A stretch of DNA of 64,000 nt, taken from positions 620,001 through 684,000 of the forward strand of contig NZ_CAKASL010000001.1 of NCBI RefSeq assembly GCF_916858655.1. The letters are read 5' to 3'. The notes under the pieces were generated by a model. It saw only the letters and a list, made by a program, of their open reading frames with translations. It was not told the DNA's origin and did no database searches. Origin of the DNA: Aeromicrobium sp. Leaf350. GTDB taxonomy: Bacteria; Actinomycetota; Actinomycetes; Propionibacteriales; Nocardioidaceae. Shown here in pieces: positions 8,973-19,359 of the stretch; the stretch's first letter is position 1; the number at the start of each line of letters is the position of its first letter. A program made the position numbers and the translations under genes.

Positions 8973-10209
8973 GCTCGCGGGCCCGCAGGACGCGGGTGCC
9001 GATCACGAAGATCAGCAAGCCCAGCAGCGCGAGACCGGCGCCGACCAGGCTCGGAGCACGGTAGCCGTGGCCCGCGGCGATGACCATCGAGCCGAACCAG
9101 GCGCCGAGGCCGTTGCCCACGTTGAGGGCCGAGTGGTTCAGCGCGGCACCCAGCATCTCGGCGTCGCCCGCCTCGTGCATCAGGCGGACCTGCAGGTTGA
9201 TCGCCACGACCGAGCCCAGGCCGCCGATCGCGAACGACAGCAGCGCCAGGGCCAGCGGGACGCCGGCCAGCGGCAGCACGAGCAGCAACGTCACGACGGT
9301 GGCCACGAAGCCCAGCACGATCGAGCGCTCGACGTCCCAGTCGGCCATGCGCCCGGCGATCCACGTGCCGCCGACGGAGCCGATGCCGAACGCCAGCAGG
9401 AACAGCGGCACCGCGCCCTCGCCCAGGCCGGCCTCGTCGGTCACGAGCTTCGCGATGTAGGTGTACATCGCGAACAGACCACCGAAGCCCACCATGCCCG
9501 CGACGGCCGCCACGACGACCTGGGGACGCTTCAGCGCCGAGAGCTCCTGGCGGACCGTCGCGTCCGGGTTGCCCGGCGTGGCCGGCACGAAGGCGAGGAT
9601 CATCAGCGCCGCGACGACGGCGATCGCGAGCACGACCCAGTACGCACTGCGCCACCCGAGGTTCTGCCCGAACCACGTGCTGGCGGGCACGCCGGCGACC
9701 GTCGCGACCGACAGTCCGAGCATCACCGAGCTGATCGCCCGGCCGCGGTGCTGCGGCGGCACCATCGAGGCGGCGATGAGCGAGGCGACGCCGAAGTAGG
9801 CGCCGTGCGGCAGGCCGGCGACGAAGCGGGCCAGCATGACGGGCCCGTAGGTCGAGGCGATCGCGGTGAAGGCGTTGCCGATGCCGAGCGCCAGCACGAG
9901 CGCGACGGCCAGCCCGCGGCGGGGCAGGCGCGCGCCGAGCGAGACCAGCAGCGGAGCGCCGACCACCACGCCGAACGCGTACGCCGTGATGACGTGGCCG
10001 GTCGTGGGCACCGACTCGCCGATGCCGTCGGCGATGTCGGGCAGCAGGCCCATCGACATGAACTCGGTCGTGCCGATCGCGAAGCCACCCATCGCGAGCG
10101 CCAGGAGGGCGAGACCGAGGTGGGCCGGACGCACGGTCGGGAGACCGAGCTCGCCGGTCCCGGACGTGGGGGCGGCGGCGGTCGGCGCGGCAGGGCTCTC
10201 GGAGGTCAC
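8962..10209 (-). CDS. MFS transporter, DHA1 family (AraJ/Cmr-like exporter)
   Basis: This is a 415-residue, 12-span major facilitator. The first span carries [24 protein letters not shown], the signature of the AraJ/YdhP/chloramphenicol-exporter branch. Loop 2-3 has LGARLPRRG, a motif-A variant, and the central spans include [20 protein letters not shown]. The start was set at the GTG in VTSESPAAP rather than a longer reading into the intergenic region; a short CTTGA-TCAAG palindrome lies just upstream of it. It probably exports sugars or drugs. It is convergent with cysA and divergent from the nhaA leader. Confidence 0.88.
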   Translation of the reverse strand: MTSESPAAPTAAAPTSGTGELGLPTVRPAHLGLALLALAMGGFAIGTTEFMSMGLLPDIADGIGESVPTTGHVITAYAFGVVVGAPLLVSLGARLPRRGLAVALVLALGIGNAFTAIASTYGPVMLARFVAGLPHGAYFGVASLIAASMVPPQHRGRAISSVMLGLSVATVAGVPASTWFGQNLGWRSAYWVVLAIAVVAALMILAFVPATPGNPDATVRQELSALKRPQVVVAAVAGMVGFGGLFAMYTYIAKLVTDEAGLGEGAVPLFLLAFGIGSVGGTWIAGRMADWDVERSIVLGFVATVVTLLLVLPLAGVPLALALLSFAIGGLGSVVAINLQVRLMHEAGDAEMLGAALNHSALNVGNGLGAWFGSMVIAAGHGYRAPSLVGAGLALLGLLIFVIGTRVLRARELSR

Positions 10210-10210
10210 C

Positions 10211-10221
10211 CTTGATTCAAG
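10211..10221. promoter_or_regulatory. short palindrome upstream of MFS exporter
   Basis: CTTGA-T-TCAAG sits one base upstream of the exporter GTG (minus strand) and overlaps its likely -10 region. It could be an operator half, but it is short and could be chance. Confidence 0.25.
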
Positions 10222-10306
10222 CCCACCCGATGGCGTCGCATTCCTCCAGGCCCGCGCGAGCCGCGGTGGCAACCGTCACAGCGGGGCCTCGATCGAGGGT
10301 TCCCGG

Positions 10307-10312
10307 TAGACT
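10307..10312 (+). promoter_or_regulatory. -10 element for nhaA leader ORF
   Basis: TAGACT, then seven bases, then a GTG at 10320 that opens a 24-codon ORF ending on the nhaA start codon. Confidence 0.5.
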
Positions 10313-10319
10313 GGTCGCG

Positions 10320-10394
10320 GTGAGCCGGGAAGTCTGGTCGGCGGGTGCGAGAGCGCTCCAGCCTTCGACCGACCCCGAGGACCTCCACCCGTGA
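10320..10394 (+). CDS. leader ORF (24 aa) overlapping nhaA start
   Basis: This short frame opens at GTG, seven bases after a TAGACT -10 element, so it would be translated from a leaderless mRNA 5' end. It runs 24 codons (starting VSREVWSAGARA and ending DPEDLHP) and its TGA overlaps the nhaA GTG as GTGA. That geometry is classic translational coupling: ribosomes finishing the leader would reinitiate on nhaA, which has only a weak GAGGA site. The peptide has no recognised domain. Coding status is inferred from position only. Confidence 0.4.
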   Translation: MSREVWSAGARALQPSTDPEDLHP

Positions 10395-11632
10395 CCATCA
10401 CCTCGCCCGCCTCCCGCCTGCGTCGCCTGACGACCGACGAGACCGTCTCCGGCCTCGTGCTCCTGACGGCGGCGGTCATCGCCGCCGTCTGGGCGAACTC
10501 CCCCGTCGGCGACGCCTACCGCGACCTGACGTCGGCCGTCATCGGCCCCTCGGCCCTGCACCTCGACCTCAGCGTCTCGACCTGGGCCGCCGACGGGCTG
10601 CTGGCGGTGTTCTTCCTGGTCGTCGGTCTGGAGATCAAGCACGAGCTCGTCGCGGGCAGCCTCAGCGACCCGCGCGAGGCCGCGGTGCCGATGCTCGCCG
10701 CCGTCGGCGGGGTCGTCGTCCCGGCGCTCGTGTACACCGCCGTCGTCGCGACCCAGGGCACCGCCTCGGAGCTGCACGGGTGGGCCATCCCCGCGGCGAC
10801 GGACATCGCGTTCGCCGTGGCGGTGCTGATGGTGGCCGGCCGCGGGCTCCCGCTCGCGCTCCGGGTCTTCCTGCTGACGCTGGCCGTCGTCGACGACCTG
10901 ATCGCGATCACGGTCATCGCCGTCTTCTACACGGCCGAGGTCGACCTGCTGCGCCTGCTGGGGGCCGCCGGGGCGGTCGCCGTCTTCGCGGTGCTGGCCC
11001 GCGCCCGCACGGCTCGCTGGTGGCTGCTCGTGCCCGTCGGCCTGGTCGCGTGGTGGCTGATGCACGAGTCGGGCGTGCACGCGACCGTCGCGGGAGTCCT
11101 CCTGGGTCTGACCGTCCCGGCCTCCGTCCCGGACGACGGCACCGACTCGCGGGCGGTGCGATGGGCGCACGGCGTGCAGCCGTGGTCGAACGGCATCGCC
11201 CTGCCCGTGTTCGCCTTCACCGCGGCGGGCGTCCACCTGGCTGACGGTCTCGTGGACCCCCTGACCTCGCCGGTGGCGCTGGGCGTCGTGGGCGGTCTGC
11301 TCGTCGGCAAGGTCGTCGGCGTGCTCGGGACCACGGCGCTGGTCACTCGGCTGACGCCACTGCGCCTCCCCCAGGGCATCGGCGTGCGCGACCTGCTGGG
11401 GGTGGGCCTGCTGACCGGCATCGGCTTCACGGTCGCCCTGCTGATCGCGGAGCTGTCGTTCACGAACCCCGACGAGGTCGACGCGGCCAAGGCCGCCGTG
11501 CTCGTGGCCTCCGTCCTGGCCGCCGTGCTGGGTGCCATCGCCCTGCGTCTCGAGGCCCGTCGCGCCCGCAGCGACGACATGAACGAGGACGGCGTGCCGG
11601 ACGGGCCTCTCCCCCGCATCGGAGATGCATGA
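10391..11632 (+). CDS. nhaA: Na+/H+ antiporter NhaA
   Basis: This 413-residue membrane antiporter exchanges protons for sodium and supports pH and salt tolerance. Family hallmarks: FFLVVGLEIKHELVAG (75-90), PAATDIAFAVAVL with D138, LAVVDDLIAI with the paired ion-binding aspartates D168-D169, and GIGFTVALLIAELSF near the end. It has about 12 spans. Start at GTG 10391, which overlaps the leader ORF stop. The last six codons and stop (RIGDA*) are the first unit of a 25-bp tandem repeat that continues downstream for eight copies. Confidence 0.93.
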   Translation: MTITSPASRLRRLTTDETVSGLVLLTAAVIAAVWANSPVGDAYRDLTSAVIGPSALHLDLSVSTWAADGLLAVFFLVVGLEIKHELVAGSLSDPREAAVPMLAAVGGVVVPALVYTAVVATQGTASELHGWAIPAATDIAFAVAVLMVAGRGLPLALRVFLLTLAVVDDLIAITVIAVFYTAEVDLLRLLGAAGAVAVFAVLARARTARWWLLVPVGLVAWWLMHESGVHATVAGVLLGLTVPASVPDDGTDSRAVRWAHGVQPWSNGIALPVFAFTAAGVHLADGLVDPLTSPVALGVVGGLLVGKVVGVLGTTALVTRLTPLRLPQGIGVRDLLGVGLLTGIGFTVALLIAELSFTNPDEVDAAKAAVLVASVLAAVLGAIALRLEARRARSDDMNEDGVPDGPLPRIGDA

Positions 11633-11815
11633 GCGGCGCAGCATCGGAGATGCATGAGCGGCGCAGCATCGGAGATGCATGACCGGCACCGCATCGGAGA
11701 TGCATGACCGGCACCGCATCGGAGATGCATGACCGGCACCGCATCGGAGATGCATGAGCGGCGCAGCATCGGAGATGCCTGACCTGCACCGCATCGGAGA
11801 TGCCTGACCTGCACC
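11616..11815 (+). repeat. 25-bp tandem repeat, 8 units, each a mini-hairpin
   Basis: There are eight head-to-tail units of exactly 25 bp. Each starts with GCATCGGAGATGC, an inverted repeat (GCATC/GATGC with a GGA loop). The second half of the unit varies in three classes: units 1, 2 and 6 read ATGAGCGGCGCA, units 3-5 ATGACCGGCACC, units 7-8 CTGACCTGCACC. The first unit contains the nhaA stop codon. The array ends 70 bases before mdh. A transcript would form a row of eight small hairpins on either strand. Confidence 0.95.
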
Positions 11816-11840
11816 CGTTTGCCGCCTGAGCGGTCTGCGC

Positions 11841-11846
11841 TACGTT
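11841..11846 (+). promoter_or_regulatory. candidate -10 element of mdh
   Basis: TACGTT just after the repeat array; the mdh leader would be about 30 bases and includes an AAGGAG ribosome site. Confidence 0.4.
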
Positions 11847-11884
11847 GACGATGTCGCGCAGGTCACATCCCCGAAGGAGCATCG

Positions 11885-12874
11885 ATGAGCCCCACCCCGG
11901 TCAAGATCGCCGTCACCGGAGCCGCAGGACAGATCGGCTACAGCCTGCTGTTCCGCATCGCCGGAGGTGACCTCCTCGGCCCCGACACCCCCGTCCAGCT
12001 GCAGCTGCTCGAGATCGAGCCCGCGCTGAAGTCCCTCGAGGGCGTCGTGATGGAGCTCGACGACTGCGCATTCCCGCTGCTGGAGTCGGTCGAGATCGGC
12101 TCGGACCCGAACCAGGTCTTCGAGGGCGTCAACCTCGCGCTCCTCGTCGGCGCCCGGCCCCGTTCGGCCGGGATGGAGCGGGCGGACCTCCTCGAGGCCA
12201 ACGGCGCCATCTTCACCGCGCAGGGCAAGGCGTTGAACGCCGTGGCCGCCGACGACGTCCGCATCGGCGTGACCGGCAACCCGGCCAACACCAACGCACT
12301 GATCGCGATGAGCAACGCCCCCGACATCCCGCGCGAGCGCTTCAGCGCGCTGACCCGGCTCGACCACAACCGCGCCCTGAGCCAGCTGCACGGGCGCACG
12401 GGCGTGCCGGTGGCGGACATCCGCAAGGTCACGATCTGGGGCAACCACTCCGCGACGCAGTACCCCGACATCTTCCACGCCGAGATCGACGGCCGCCCCG
12501 CGGTCGACGTCATCGACGACCAGGACTGGATCGAGAACACCTTCATCCCGACGGTCGCCAAGCGCGGCACCGCGATCATCGAGGCGCGCGGCGCCTCGTC
12601 GGCGGCCTCCGCGGCGTCGGCCACGATCGACGCGGCCCGTGACTGGCTGCTCGGCTCGCACAGCGACGACTGGGTCTCGATGGCGGTGGCCTCCGACGGC
12701 TCCTACGGCGTCCCGGAGGGCCTCATCTACTCCTTCCCCGTCACCACGTCGAACGGGTCGTGGAGCATCGTCGAGGGCCTCGACATCAACGACTTCAGCC
12801 GCGCGCGGATGGACGCCACGGCGGCCGAGCTCGCCGAGGAGCGCGACGCCGTCACGAAGCTCGGCCTGATCTGA
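11885..12874 (+). CDS. mdh: malate dehydrogenase
   Basis: It interconverts malate and oxaloacetate with NAD+ in the TCA cycle. The 329-residue protein has the actinobacterial (cytosolic-type) form: [15 protein letters not shown] (12-26) binds the dinucleotide, GNPANTNA (131-138) lies in the cofactor pocket, LTRLDHNRA (156-164) provides catalytic Arg/Asp, and [12 protein letters not shown] contains the active histidine H188. [13 protein letters not shown] (91-103) is the mobile substrate loop. Start ATG follows AAGGAG at good spacing. It faces DUF3017-folD tail to tail with a one-base gap. Confidence 0.96.
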   Translation: MSPTPVKIAVTGAAGQIGYSLLFRIAGGDLLGPDTPVQLQLLEIEPALKSLEGVVMELDDCAFPLLESVEIGSDPNQVFEGVNLALLVGARPRSAGMERADLLEANGAIFTAQGKALNAVAADDVRIGVTGNPANTNALIAMSNAPDIPRERFSALTRLDHNRALSQLHGRTGVPVADIRKVTIWGNHSATQYPDIFHAEIDGRPAVDVIDDQDWIENTFIPTVAKRGTAIIEARGASSAASAASATIDAARDWLLGSHSDDWVSMAVASDGSYGVPEGLIYSFPVTTSNGSWSIVEGLDINDFSRARMDATAAELAEERDAVTKLGLI

Positions 12875-12875
12875 G

Positions 12876-13166
12876 TCAGGCGTCGGGGCCCGGGGGCACG
12901 ACGAAGCCGAGCACCGCGAGGGAGATGCCGAGGAAGGCCGTCCAGGCCACGTCGAACCCGCGGCTGCGGACGGCCAGCAGACCCTTCTGCTCCTCGGGCA
13001 CGACCGCGCGCAGCCCGGCCGAGACGATGAACGCGCCGCCGACGACCACGATCCCGCGGCGCCAGTGACCCAGACCGACGAGCACGAGACCGACCAGCAC
13101 GACGAGCAGCAGGACGATGTACGCCTGCGTCCCCCGCGACCGCGGCACCTTCAGGAGCGACCTCAC
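12876..13166 (-). CDS. DUF3017 small membrane protein
   Basis: This 96-residue protein has three hydrophobic segments (about 16-33, 37-53 and 74-90) separated by short basic loops. Its length, topology and position directly after folD match the actinobacterial DUF3017 family, which has no known function. Its GTG start overlaps the folD stop by four bases, so the two are translated together. Confidence 0.8.
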   Translation of the reverse strand: MRSLLKVPRSRGTQAYIVLLLVVLVGLVLVGLGHWRRGIVVVGGAFIVSAGLRAVVPEEQKGLLAVRSRGFDVAWTAFLGISLAVLGFVVPPGPDA

Positions 13167-14029
13167 GCGCTGGTCGCCTCGAGGGCCTGTTCCGTCGCGT
13201 CCACGACGTTGGCCAGCAGCATCGCCCGGGTCATGGGCCCGACACCGCCGGGGTTCGGCGCGACCCAGCCGGCGACGTCGTGCACGCCGGGGTGGAGGTC
13301 GCCCACGATCTTGTTGTCGTCGTCGCGGCTGACGCCGACGTCGAGGAGGGCGGCACCCGGCTTGACCATGTCGGGCGTGATGATGCCGGGCACACCGGCC
13401 GCGGCGATCACGATGTCAGCCCGGCTGACCTCGGCGGCGAGGTCACGCGTGCCGGTGTGGCACAGCGTCACGGTGGCGTTCTCGCTGCGACGGGTGAGCA
13501 TGAGCCCCATCGGCCGCCCGACCGTGATGCCGCGTCCGACGACCGCGACGTTGGCGCCGGCGATGGGCACCTCGTGGCGTCGCAGGAGCTCGATGATCCC
13601 GCGCGGGGTGCACGGCAGCGGTGCCGGCTCGTTCAGCACGAGCCAGCCGAGGTTGGTGGGGTGCAGGCCGTCGGCGTCCTTGGCCGGGTCGATCCGGCCG
13701 ATGACGGCGTTCTCGTCCAGGCCCTTCGGCAGCGGCAGCTGCACGATGTAGAGCGTGCACTCGGGATCGGCGTTGAGCTGGTCGACGGCCGCCTCCACCT
13801 CGGCCTGCGTGGCGGTGGCCGGCAGGTCGATGCGGATCGAGCGGATGCCGATCTCGGCGCAGTCCTTGTGCTTGGCACCCACGTACCACTGGCTGCCGGG
13901 GTCGTCGCCGACCAGGATCGTGCCGAGTCCGGGGACGACGCCCCGCTCGGCAAGAGCGGCGACGCGGGTCGCGAGCTCGGACTTGATGTCGGCGGCGGCC
14001 GCCTTGCCGTCGAGGATCTGCGCAGTCAC
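13163..14029 (-). CDS. folD: methylenetetrahydrofolate dehydrogenase/cyclohydrolase FolD
   Basis: This bifunctional one-carbon enzyme makes 10-formyl-THF, the formyl donor for PurN and PurH encoded nearby. Visible motifs: [14 protein letters not shown] (49-62) with the catalytic lysine, [10 protein letters not shown], and the NADP site [14 protein letters not shown], plus the C-terminal signature [18 protein letters not shown]. At 288 residues it is normal size. The GTG giving [16 protein letters not shown] was chosen because it matches the family start and lies seven bases after CAGACT; an ORF extension upstream is not needed. Confidence 0.95.
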   Translation of the reverse strand: MTAQILDGKAAAADIKSELATRVAALAERGVVPGLGTILVGDDPGSQWYVGAKHKDCAEIGIRSIRIDLPATATQAEVEAAVDQLNADPECTLYIVQLPLPKGLDENAVIGRIDPAKDADGLHPTNLGWLVLNEPAPLPCTPRGIIELLRRHEVPIAGANVAVVGRGITVGRPMGLMLTRRSENATVTLCHTGTRDLAAEVSRADIVIAAAGVPGIITPDMVKPGAALLDVGVSRDDDNKIVGDLHPGVHDVAGWVAPNPGGVGPMTRAMLLANVVDATEQALEATSA

Positions 14030-14036
14030 GGGGACG

Positions 14037-14042
14037 AGTCTG
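14037..14042 (-). promoter_or_regulatory. -10 element, leaderless folD
   Basis: On the minus strand, CAGACT then seven bases then the GTG at 14029. Confidence 0.45.
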
Positions 14043-14102
14043 TCACGCGACGGCACCGGCGATTCACAGGGGAATCCCGTCGCCCGGTGACGACCGTCGG
14101 CA

Positions 14103-14108
14103 TAGACT
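14103..14108 (+). promoter_or_regulatory. candidate -10 element of TetR gene
   Basis: TAGACT about 80 bases before the ATG; the leader ends in a GAGGAG ribosome site, unlike the leaderless neighbours. Confidence 0.4.
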
Positions 14109-14187
14109 CACCAGGCCGCGCCGACCGGGTGCCCTGCATCACACCGGCGGCACCGGATCGAGAACGAACTTCGGACGAGGAGCGTCA

Positions 14188-14820
14188 ATGGCGTCGCGAG
14201 CACAACTCAGCCAGGCCAGGAGCCGGGCCCGGCGTGACGAGCTGCTGGCTGCGGCGATCGACCTGTTCGCCGAGGGCGGCGCACGCGCCGTGACGCACCG
14301 TGCCGTCGCGGCTCGCGCCGGTCTTCCTCCCGCCACCACGACGTACTACTTCGCCTCGATCGAGGAGCTCGTGCGCGAGGCGCTCTCGACCCACATCACG
14401 AGCTGGGTCGCCACGCTGGAGGCCCTCGCGGACGTCGAGATCGACCCCCGGCTCGACCTGGGCACCGCGAGCGACTTCGTGACCTCGATCTTCGCGACCC
14501 GCAGCCCCGAGAAGGCCGGCACCGAGCTGGCGATCTACCTCGCCGCGGCCCGTGACCCCGAGCTCCGCGAGGCCGCCGCCGACGCACTGCGTGCGCTGGA
14601 GGACCTGGCGGTCCGCTTCTTCGACCGGCTCGGCGTCCAGGCCCCGCGGGAGGTTGCCGCCCAGACCGTCGCCCTGATCGCCGGGATCGCGCTGAGGCGT
14701 CAGAGCGGGCCGTACGACGACGCCGAGGAGGCGCGACTGCTGACGACGGCGATCGGCCACCTCGTGGCCGCACACCTCGCCGCCACGCCGGCCGAGGCGA
14801 CCGCGACCGTGACCTCCTGA
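14188..14820 (+). CDS. TetR/AcrR family transcriptional regulator
   Basis: The 210-residue protein has a TetR N-terminal helix-turn-helix domain (about 13-62: RRDELLAAAIDLFAEGGARAVTHRAVAARAGL and TTTYYFASIEELVREAL), followed by an all-helical ligand domain without recognised specificity. It is transcribed alone toward topoisomerase IB. TetR repressors usually act on their own promoter or an adjacent gene; no clear exporter is divergent from it (folD is), so its target is unknown. Confidence 0.88.
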   Translation: MASRAQLSQARSRARRDELLAAAIDLFAEGGARAVTHRAVAARAGLPPATTTYYFASIEELVREALSTHITSWVATLEALADVEIDPRLDLGTASDFVTSIFATRSPEKAGTELAIYLAAARDPELREAAADALRALEDLAVRFFDRLGVQAPREVAAQTVALIAGIALRRQSGPYDDAEEARLLTTAIGHLVAAHLAATPAEATATVTS

Positions 14821-14861
14821 CACCGGGCCCCTGCCGACGAGCGTGCCCTGCGTGGCGAGCC

Positions 14862-14867
14862 TAGGCT
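14862..14867 (+). promoter_or_regulatory. -10 element, leaderless topoisomerase IB gene
   Basis: TAGGCT, then CGCCGC, then ATG at 14874. Confidence 0.55.
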
Positions 14868-14873
14868 CGCCGC

Positions 14874-15884
14874 ATGGTCCGTCTGCGTCGTGTCTCCCCC
14901 GACGAGCCGGGGTGGTCGCGGGTCCGCCACGGCCGCGGGTTCCGCTACCTCGGGCTCGACGGGGTCTCACTCACGCCGGTCGACATCGAGCGGTGCAAGC
15001 GGCTCGTCATCCCGCCCGCCTGGACCGAGGTCTGGATCTGTCCGTTCGACCACGGTCACCTGCAGGCCGTCGGCACCGACGACGCCGGCCGGCGTCAGTA
15101 CCTGTACCACGAGGAGTGGCGACGTCGTCGCGACGCGGAGAAGTTCGAGGCGATGGAGCAGTTCGCCCGGTCGCTGTTGCAGAACCGGCGGGTCGCGCGG
15201 AACGACCTGCGCCGGGAGGAGCCGGACCTGACCCGCGCCTGCGCCGTCGCGTTCGGGCTGCTGGACCTCGGGCTCTTCCGCATCGGCAACGAGCAGTACC
15301 GCGCGGCGAACGGGAGCCACGGCCTGACGACGCTCGACCGCGACCACGTGACGGTCGAGGGCCAACGGATCGCCCTGCACTACCCCGCCAAGTCGGGACA
15401 GGTCGTCGACGGCTCGGTGCGGGACGAGCGCCTGGCCACCGCGGTCCAGGCGATGCTCGATCGTGAGGGCGGGACCGATCGCGCCTTCGCGTGGGCCGAC
15501 GAGAACGGCTGGCACGACCTCGACTCCGCGACGGTCAACGCCTACGTGGCCGACGTGCTCGGCCCGGGGTTCACGGCCAAGGACTTCCGCACCTGGCGCG
15601 GCACCGTGATCGCCGCCCGCTCGCTGGCGCTCTCCGACGTCTCGACGGCCCGCTCCCGCAAGTCCGCCGTCACGGCGGCGATGAAGGAGACGGCGGGCCA
15701 CCTCGGCAACACCCCGGCCGTCGCCCGGTCGTCCTACGTCGATCCCCGCGTCGTCGACCTGTTCGAGCAGGGCATCACCCTCGGCGACACCGCCCTCGGC
15801 TCACGGCGCCGCATCTCCCCCGGCGCCCCGGTGCCCCGTGTGCTCGAGCGGTCGGTGCTCCGCCTCCTCCGGCGCTCGGCGTAG
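14874..15884 (+). CDS. DNA topoisomerase IB (poxvirus-type)
   Basis: This 336-residue enzyme nicks one DNA strand through a 3'-phosphotyrosine and relaxes both positive and negative supercoils. The N-terminal half (1-85) contains the bacterial topo IB cap (RGFRYLGLDG, IPPAWTEVWICP). The catalytic half carries R136 in FRIGNEQYR, K173 in PAKSG, the KDFRTWRGT segment with R239, and the nucleophile Y288 in ARSSYVDPRV. All key residues are present. It is found in many actinobacteria as an accessory relaxase. Confidence 0.92.
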   Translation: MVRLRRVSPDEPGWSRVRHGRGFRYLGLDGVSLTPVDIERCKRLVIPPAWTEVWICPFDHGHLQAVGTDDAGRRQYLYHEEWRRRRDAEKFEAMEQFARSLLQNRRVARNDLRREEPDLTRACAVAFGLLDLGLFRIGNEQYRAANGSHGLTTLDRDHVTVEGQRIALHYPAKSGQVVDGSVRDERLATAVQAMLDREGGTDRAFAWADENGWHDLDSATVNAYVADVLGPGFTAKDFRTWRGTVIAARSLALSDVSTARSRKSAVTAAMKETAGHLGNTPAVARSSYVDPRVVDLFEQGITLGDTALGSRRRISPGAPVPRVLERSVLRLLRRSA

Positions 15885-15934
15885 GCGGACACCGCAGCGC
15901 GGGCGGTGCGGTTCCAACGGCCCGCGGGAGCCCC

Positions 15935-17508
<1,574 letters not shown>

Positions 17509-17512
<4 letters not shown>

Positions 17513-18147
17513 GCGGATTCCTTCTTCCGAGGGGACGTGACGCGGCGTCCGTCCGTCGAGTAGCCGTCGCGGGCCAGGCGGCCCACCCACTCGACGAGCA
17601 TGCCGCGCTCGCTGGTCTTGATGCGTTCGTGCAGGGAGTCGACGGTGTCGTCGTCGAGGACCGGGACGGCGACCTGCGCCACGATCGGGCCGGTGTCGAC
17701 GCCCTCGTCGACGAGGAACAGGGTCGCGCCGGTGATCTTGACGCCGTGCTCGAGCGCGTCGCGCGGGCCGTGCATGCCCGGGAAGGACGGCGAGAGCGCG
17801 GGGTGCGCGTTCAGCGTGCGGCCGCCGAACCGGGCGAGGAACGCCGGGCCCGTCAGCTTCATGAAGCCGGCCAGCACGACCAGCTCGGGCGCGTGCGCCG
17901 CGACCCGGTCGGCCAGCGCCACGTCCCACGCCTCGCGCGTCTCGAAGTCGCTCACCCGGAGCACGAACGTGGGGACCCCGGCCGCCTCGGCCCGCTCGAG
18001 CCCCGCGATGCCCTCGCGGTCGGCGCCGACCGCCGCGACCCGCACGCCGTAGGCGGGGTCGTCGCACGCGTCGAGGAGGGCCTGGAGGTTGGTGCCGCTG
18101 CCCGAGACGAGGACGACGACGGGAGTCGCGTCAGTCAGCGGAGGCAC
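17509..18147 (-). CDS. purN: phosphoribosylglycinamide formyltransferase
   Basis: It transfers a formyl group from 10-formyl-THF to GAR, the third step of purine synthesis. The 212-residue protein shows [18 protein letters not shown] (phosphate loop), [13 protein letters not shown] with the catalytic Asn-His pair, and [14 protein letters not shown] with the catalytic Asp. Several in-frame starts exist. GTG at 18147 was chosen because a CACTAT element ends at 18158, which would put the mRNA 5' end close to it; GTG at 18156 is an alternative. The 5' end overlaps the preceding DUF6350 gene by 17 bases. Confidence 0.92.
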
Positions 18148-19291
18148 GGCCTCCACGATAGTGGGCCGCTGCGGCACCGACCCCGGCGGCCACGGCCAGG
18201 AACGGCAGGACCGCCAGCAGCCCCAGCAGCGACTCGGGACCGACCTCGGTCATGCGTCCGGGGCCTGCGGCGCCTGCGGACGTCCAGGTCAGCAGCGCGA
18301 GCGCGACCGAGCCGGCGGCACCGGCACCGGCGGCGACGCCGACACCGCGCCAGAAGTCGAGGGCGAGATCGAGGTGACCACCGCGCACGAGCCGCCACCC
18401 CGCGAGGGCGGCGGCGGCGATCGGGACCAGGCCGAGCAGGATCACCCAGGTCGGGAGGTCGCCCGGAGCGGGCAGAGCCGCGAGGACGGGCAGACCGGGC
18501 ACCTGACCCAGGTCGGCGCTCGTGAGGTCGACCGACGTGTCGGTGCCGACCTGGAAGCCCGGACCGAGCAGGGCCGCAGCAGCCCACAGCACCAGCGTCG
18601 GCACCAGCAGGACGCAGACGGCTGCGAGGGCGATGCCGCCACCGAAGCCGGGATCGAGCAGCGCCCACAGGCTGCCGGCCTGCTCGACGTGCCGCGCCAG
18701 CAGTGCCACGACGAGCAGGAGCGCGACGGTCAGCACCGTGACGACGATGGTCGCGGCTCCGCGCAGCACCGCGAGCAGCTCGGGTCGGTCGGCCGGCCAC
18801 CAGGCGGCGGGTGCGCCGTGCACGCTGACGTAGGCCAGCGCCGCCCCGACGCCGGCGACGACGAAGGTCACGAGCGCCGCGCGGACGGTCGGCACCGAGA
18901 TCGAGGAGTCGTTGGCCACCGAGGTCACGATGGACGCCAGCACCGCGTAGACGCCGGCGGCCGTCGCGGCGAAGGCGGCCGGCTCCGCGACCGGCTCCCG
19001 CACCTGCCGCCGGGCGACCAGCACCACGACGGCCAACGTCAGCAGGACCCCGCCCCACGGCACGAGGCTCACCTCGGCGCCGTCGGCGCGGATCCCGCTG
19101 CCCTGCGCGACCAGCCAGACCCGCGCGCCGGCGCGGATCGTGCCGATCGCCCCGTCGCCGGCACCGGCCACGAGGAGCAGCACGGCCGTGAGCACCCAGC
19201 CCACGAGCGCAGCCCAGATCGCGGCGACAGCGCCCGGCCAGATGGCGGATCGCAGTTCGTCGGGAGAGGTGAGGCGAGCAGGGGACGGCAC
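18131..19291 (-). CDS. DUF6350 / PerM-like polytopic membrane protein
   Basis: This 386-residue protein has about ten hydrophobic segments and almost no soluble domain. Its place directly upstream of purN-purH mirrors Rv0955 (PerM) in Mycobacterium tuberculosis, linked there to cell division under stress, and the Streptomyces equivalent. No catalytic motif is visible, so function is by family and synteny only. The GTG start (VPSPARLTSPDELR) is preferred over the longer ATG reading, which is in another frame. Confidence 0.75.
   Translation of the reverse strand: MPSPARLTSPDELRSAIWPGAVAAIWAALVGWVLTAVLLLVAGAGDGAIGTIRAGARVWLVAQGSGIRADGAEVSLVPWGGVLLTLAVVVLVARRQVREPVAEPAAFAATAAGVYAVLASIVTSVANDSSISVPTVRAALVTFVVAGVGAALAYVSVHGAPAAWWPADRPELLAVLRGAATIVVTVLTVALLLVVALLARHVEQAGSLWALLDPGFGGGIALAAVCVLLVPTLVLWAAAALLGPGFQVGTDTSVDLTSADLGQVPGLPVLAALPAPGDLPTWVILLGLVPIAAAALAGWRLVRGGHLDLALDFWRGVGVAAGAGAAGSVALALLTWTSAGAAGPGRMTEVGPESLLGLLAVLPFLAVAAGVGAAAAHYRGGRASAD
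18158..18163 (-). promoter_or_regulatory. candidate internal -10 element for purN
   Basis: CACTAT on the minus strand inside the DUF6350 3' end, ten bases before the purN GTG at 18147. Confidence 0.3.
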
Positions 19292-19308
19292 CCCACCATC
19301 CTCCCCTG

Positions 19309-19314
19309 TAGTGT
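19309..19314 (+). promoter_or_regulatory. candidate -10 element of sigma-like membrane gene
   Basis: TAGTGT about 45 bases before the TTG start; the leader contains GAGGAGGGG five bases before TTG. Confidence 0.35.
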
Positions 19315-19359
19315 TGCGGCGTCTTCCGGAGCCACGCCGACTCGCGAGGAGGGGTTCGA

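Noticed and set aside
11616-11814. Cys/His-rich repeat protein on the minus strand (MHLRCGAGHASP-like units)
   Set aside because: It is only the translation of the tandem DNA repeat; 25 bp is not a multiple of three, all three frames are open, and the frames run into nhaA antisense.
11616-11815. CRISPR array
   Set aside because: Units are contiguous 25-mers without unique spacers and there are no cas genes nearby.
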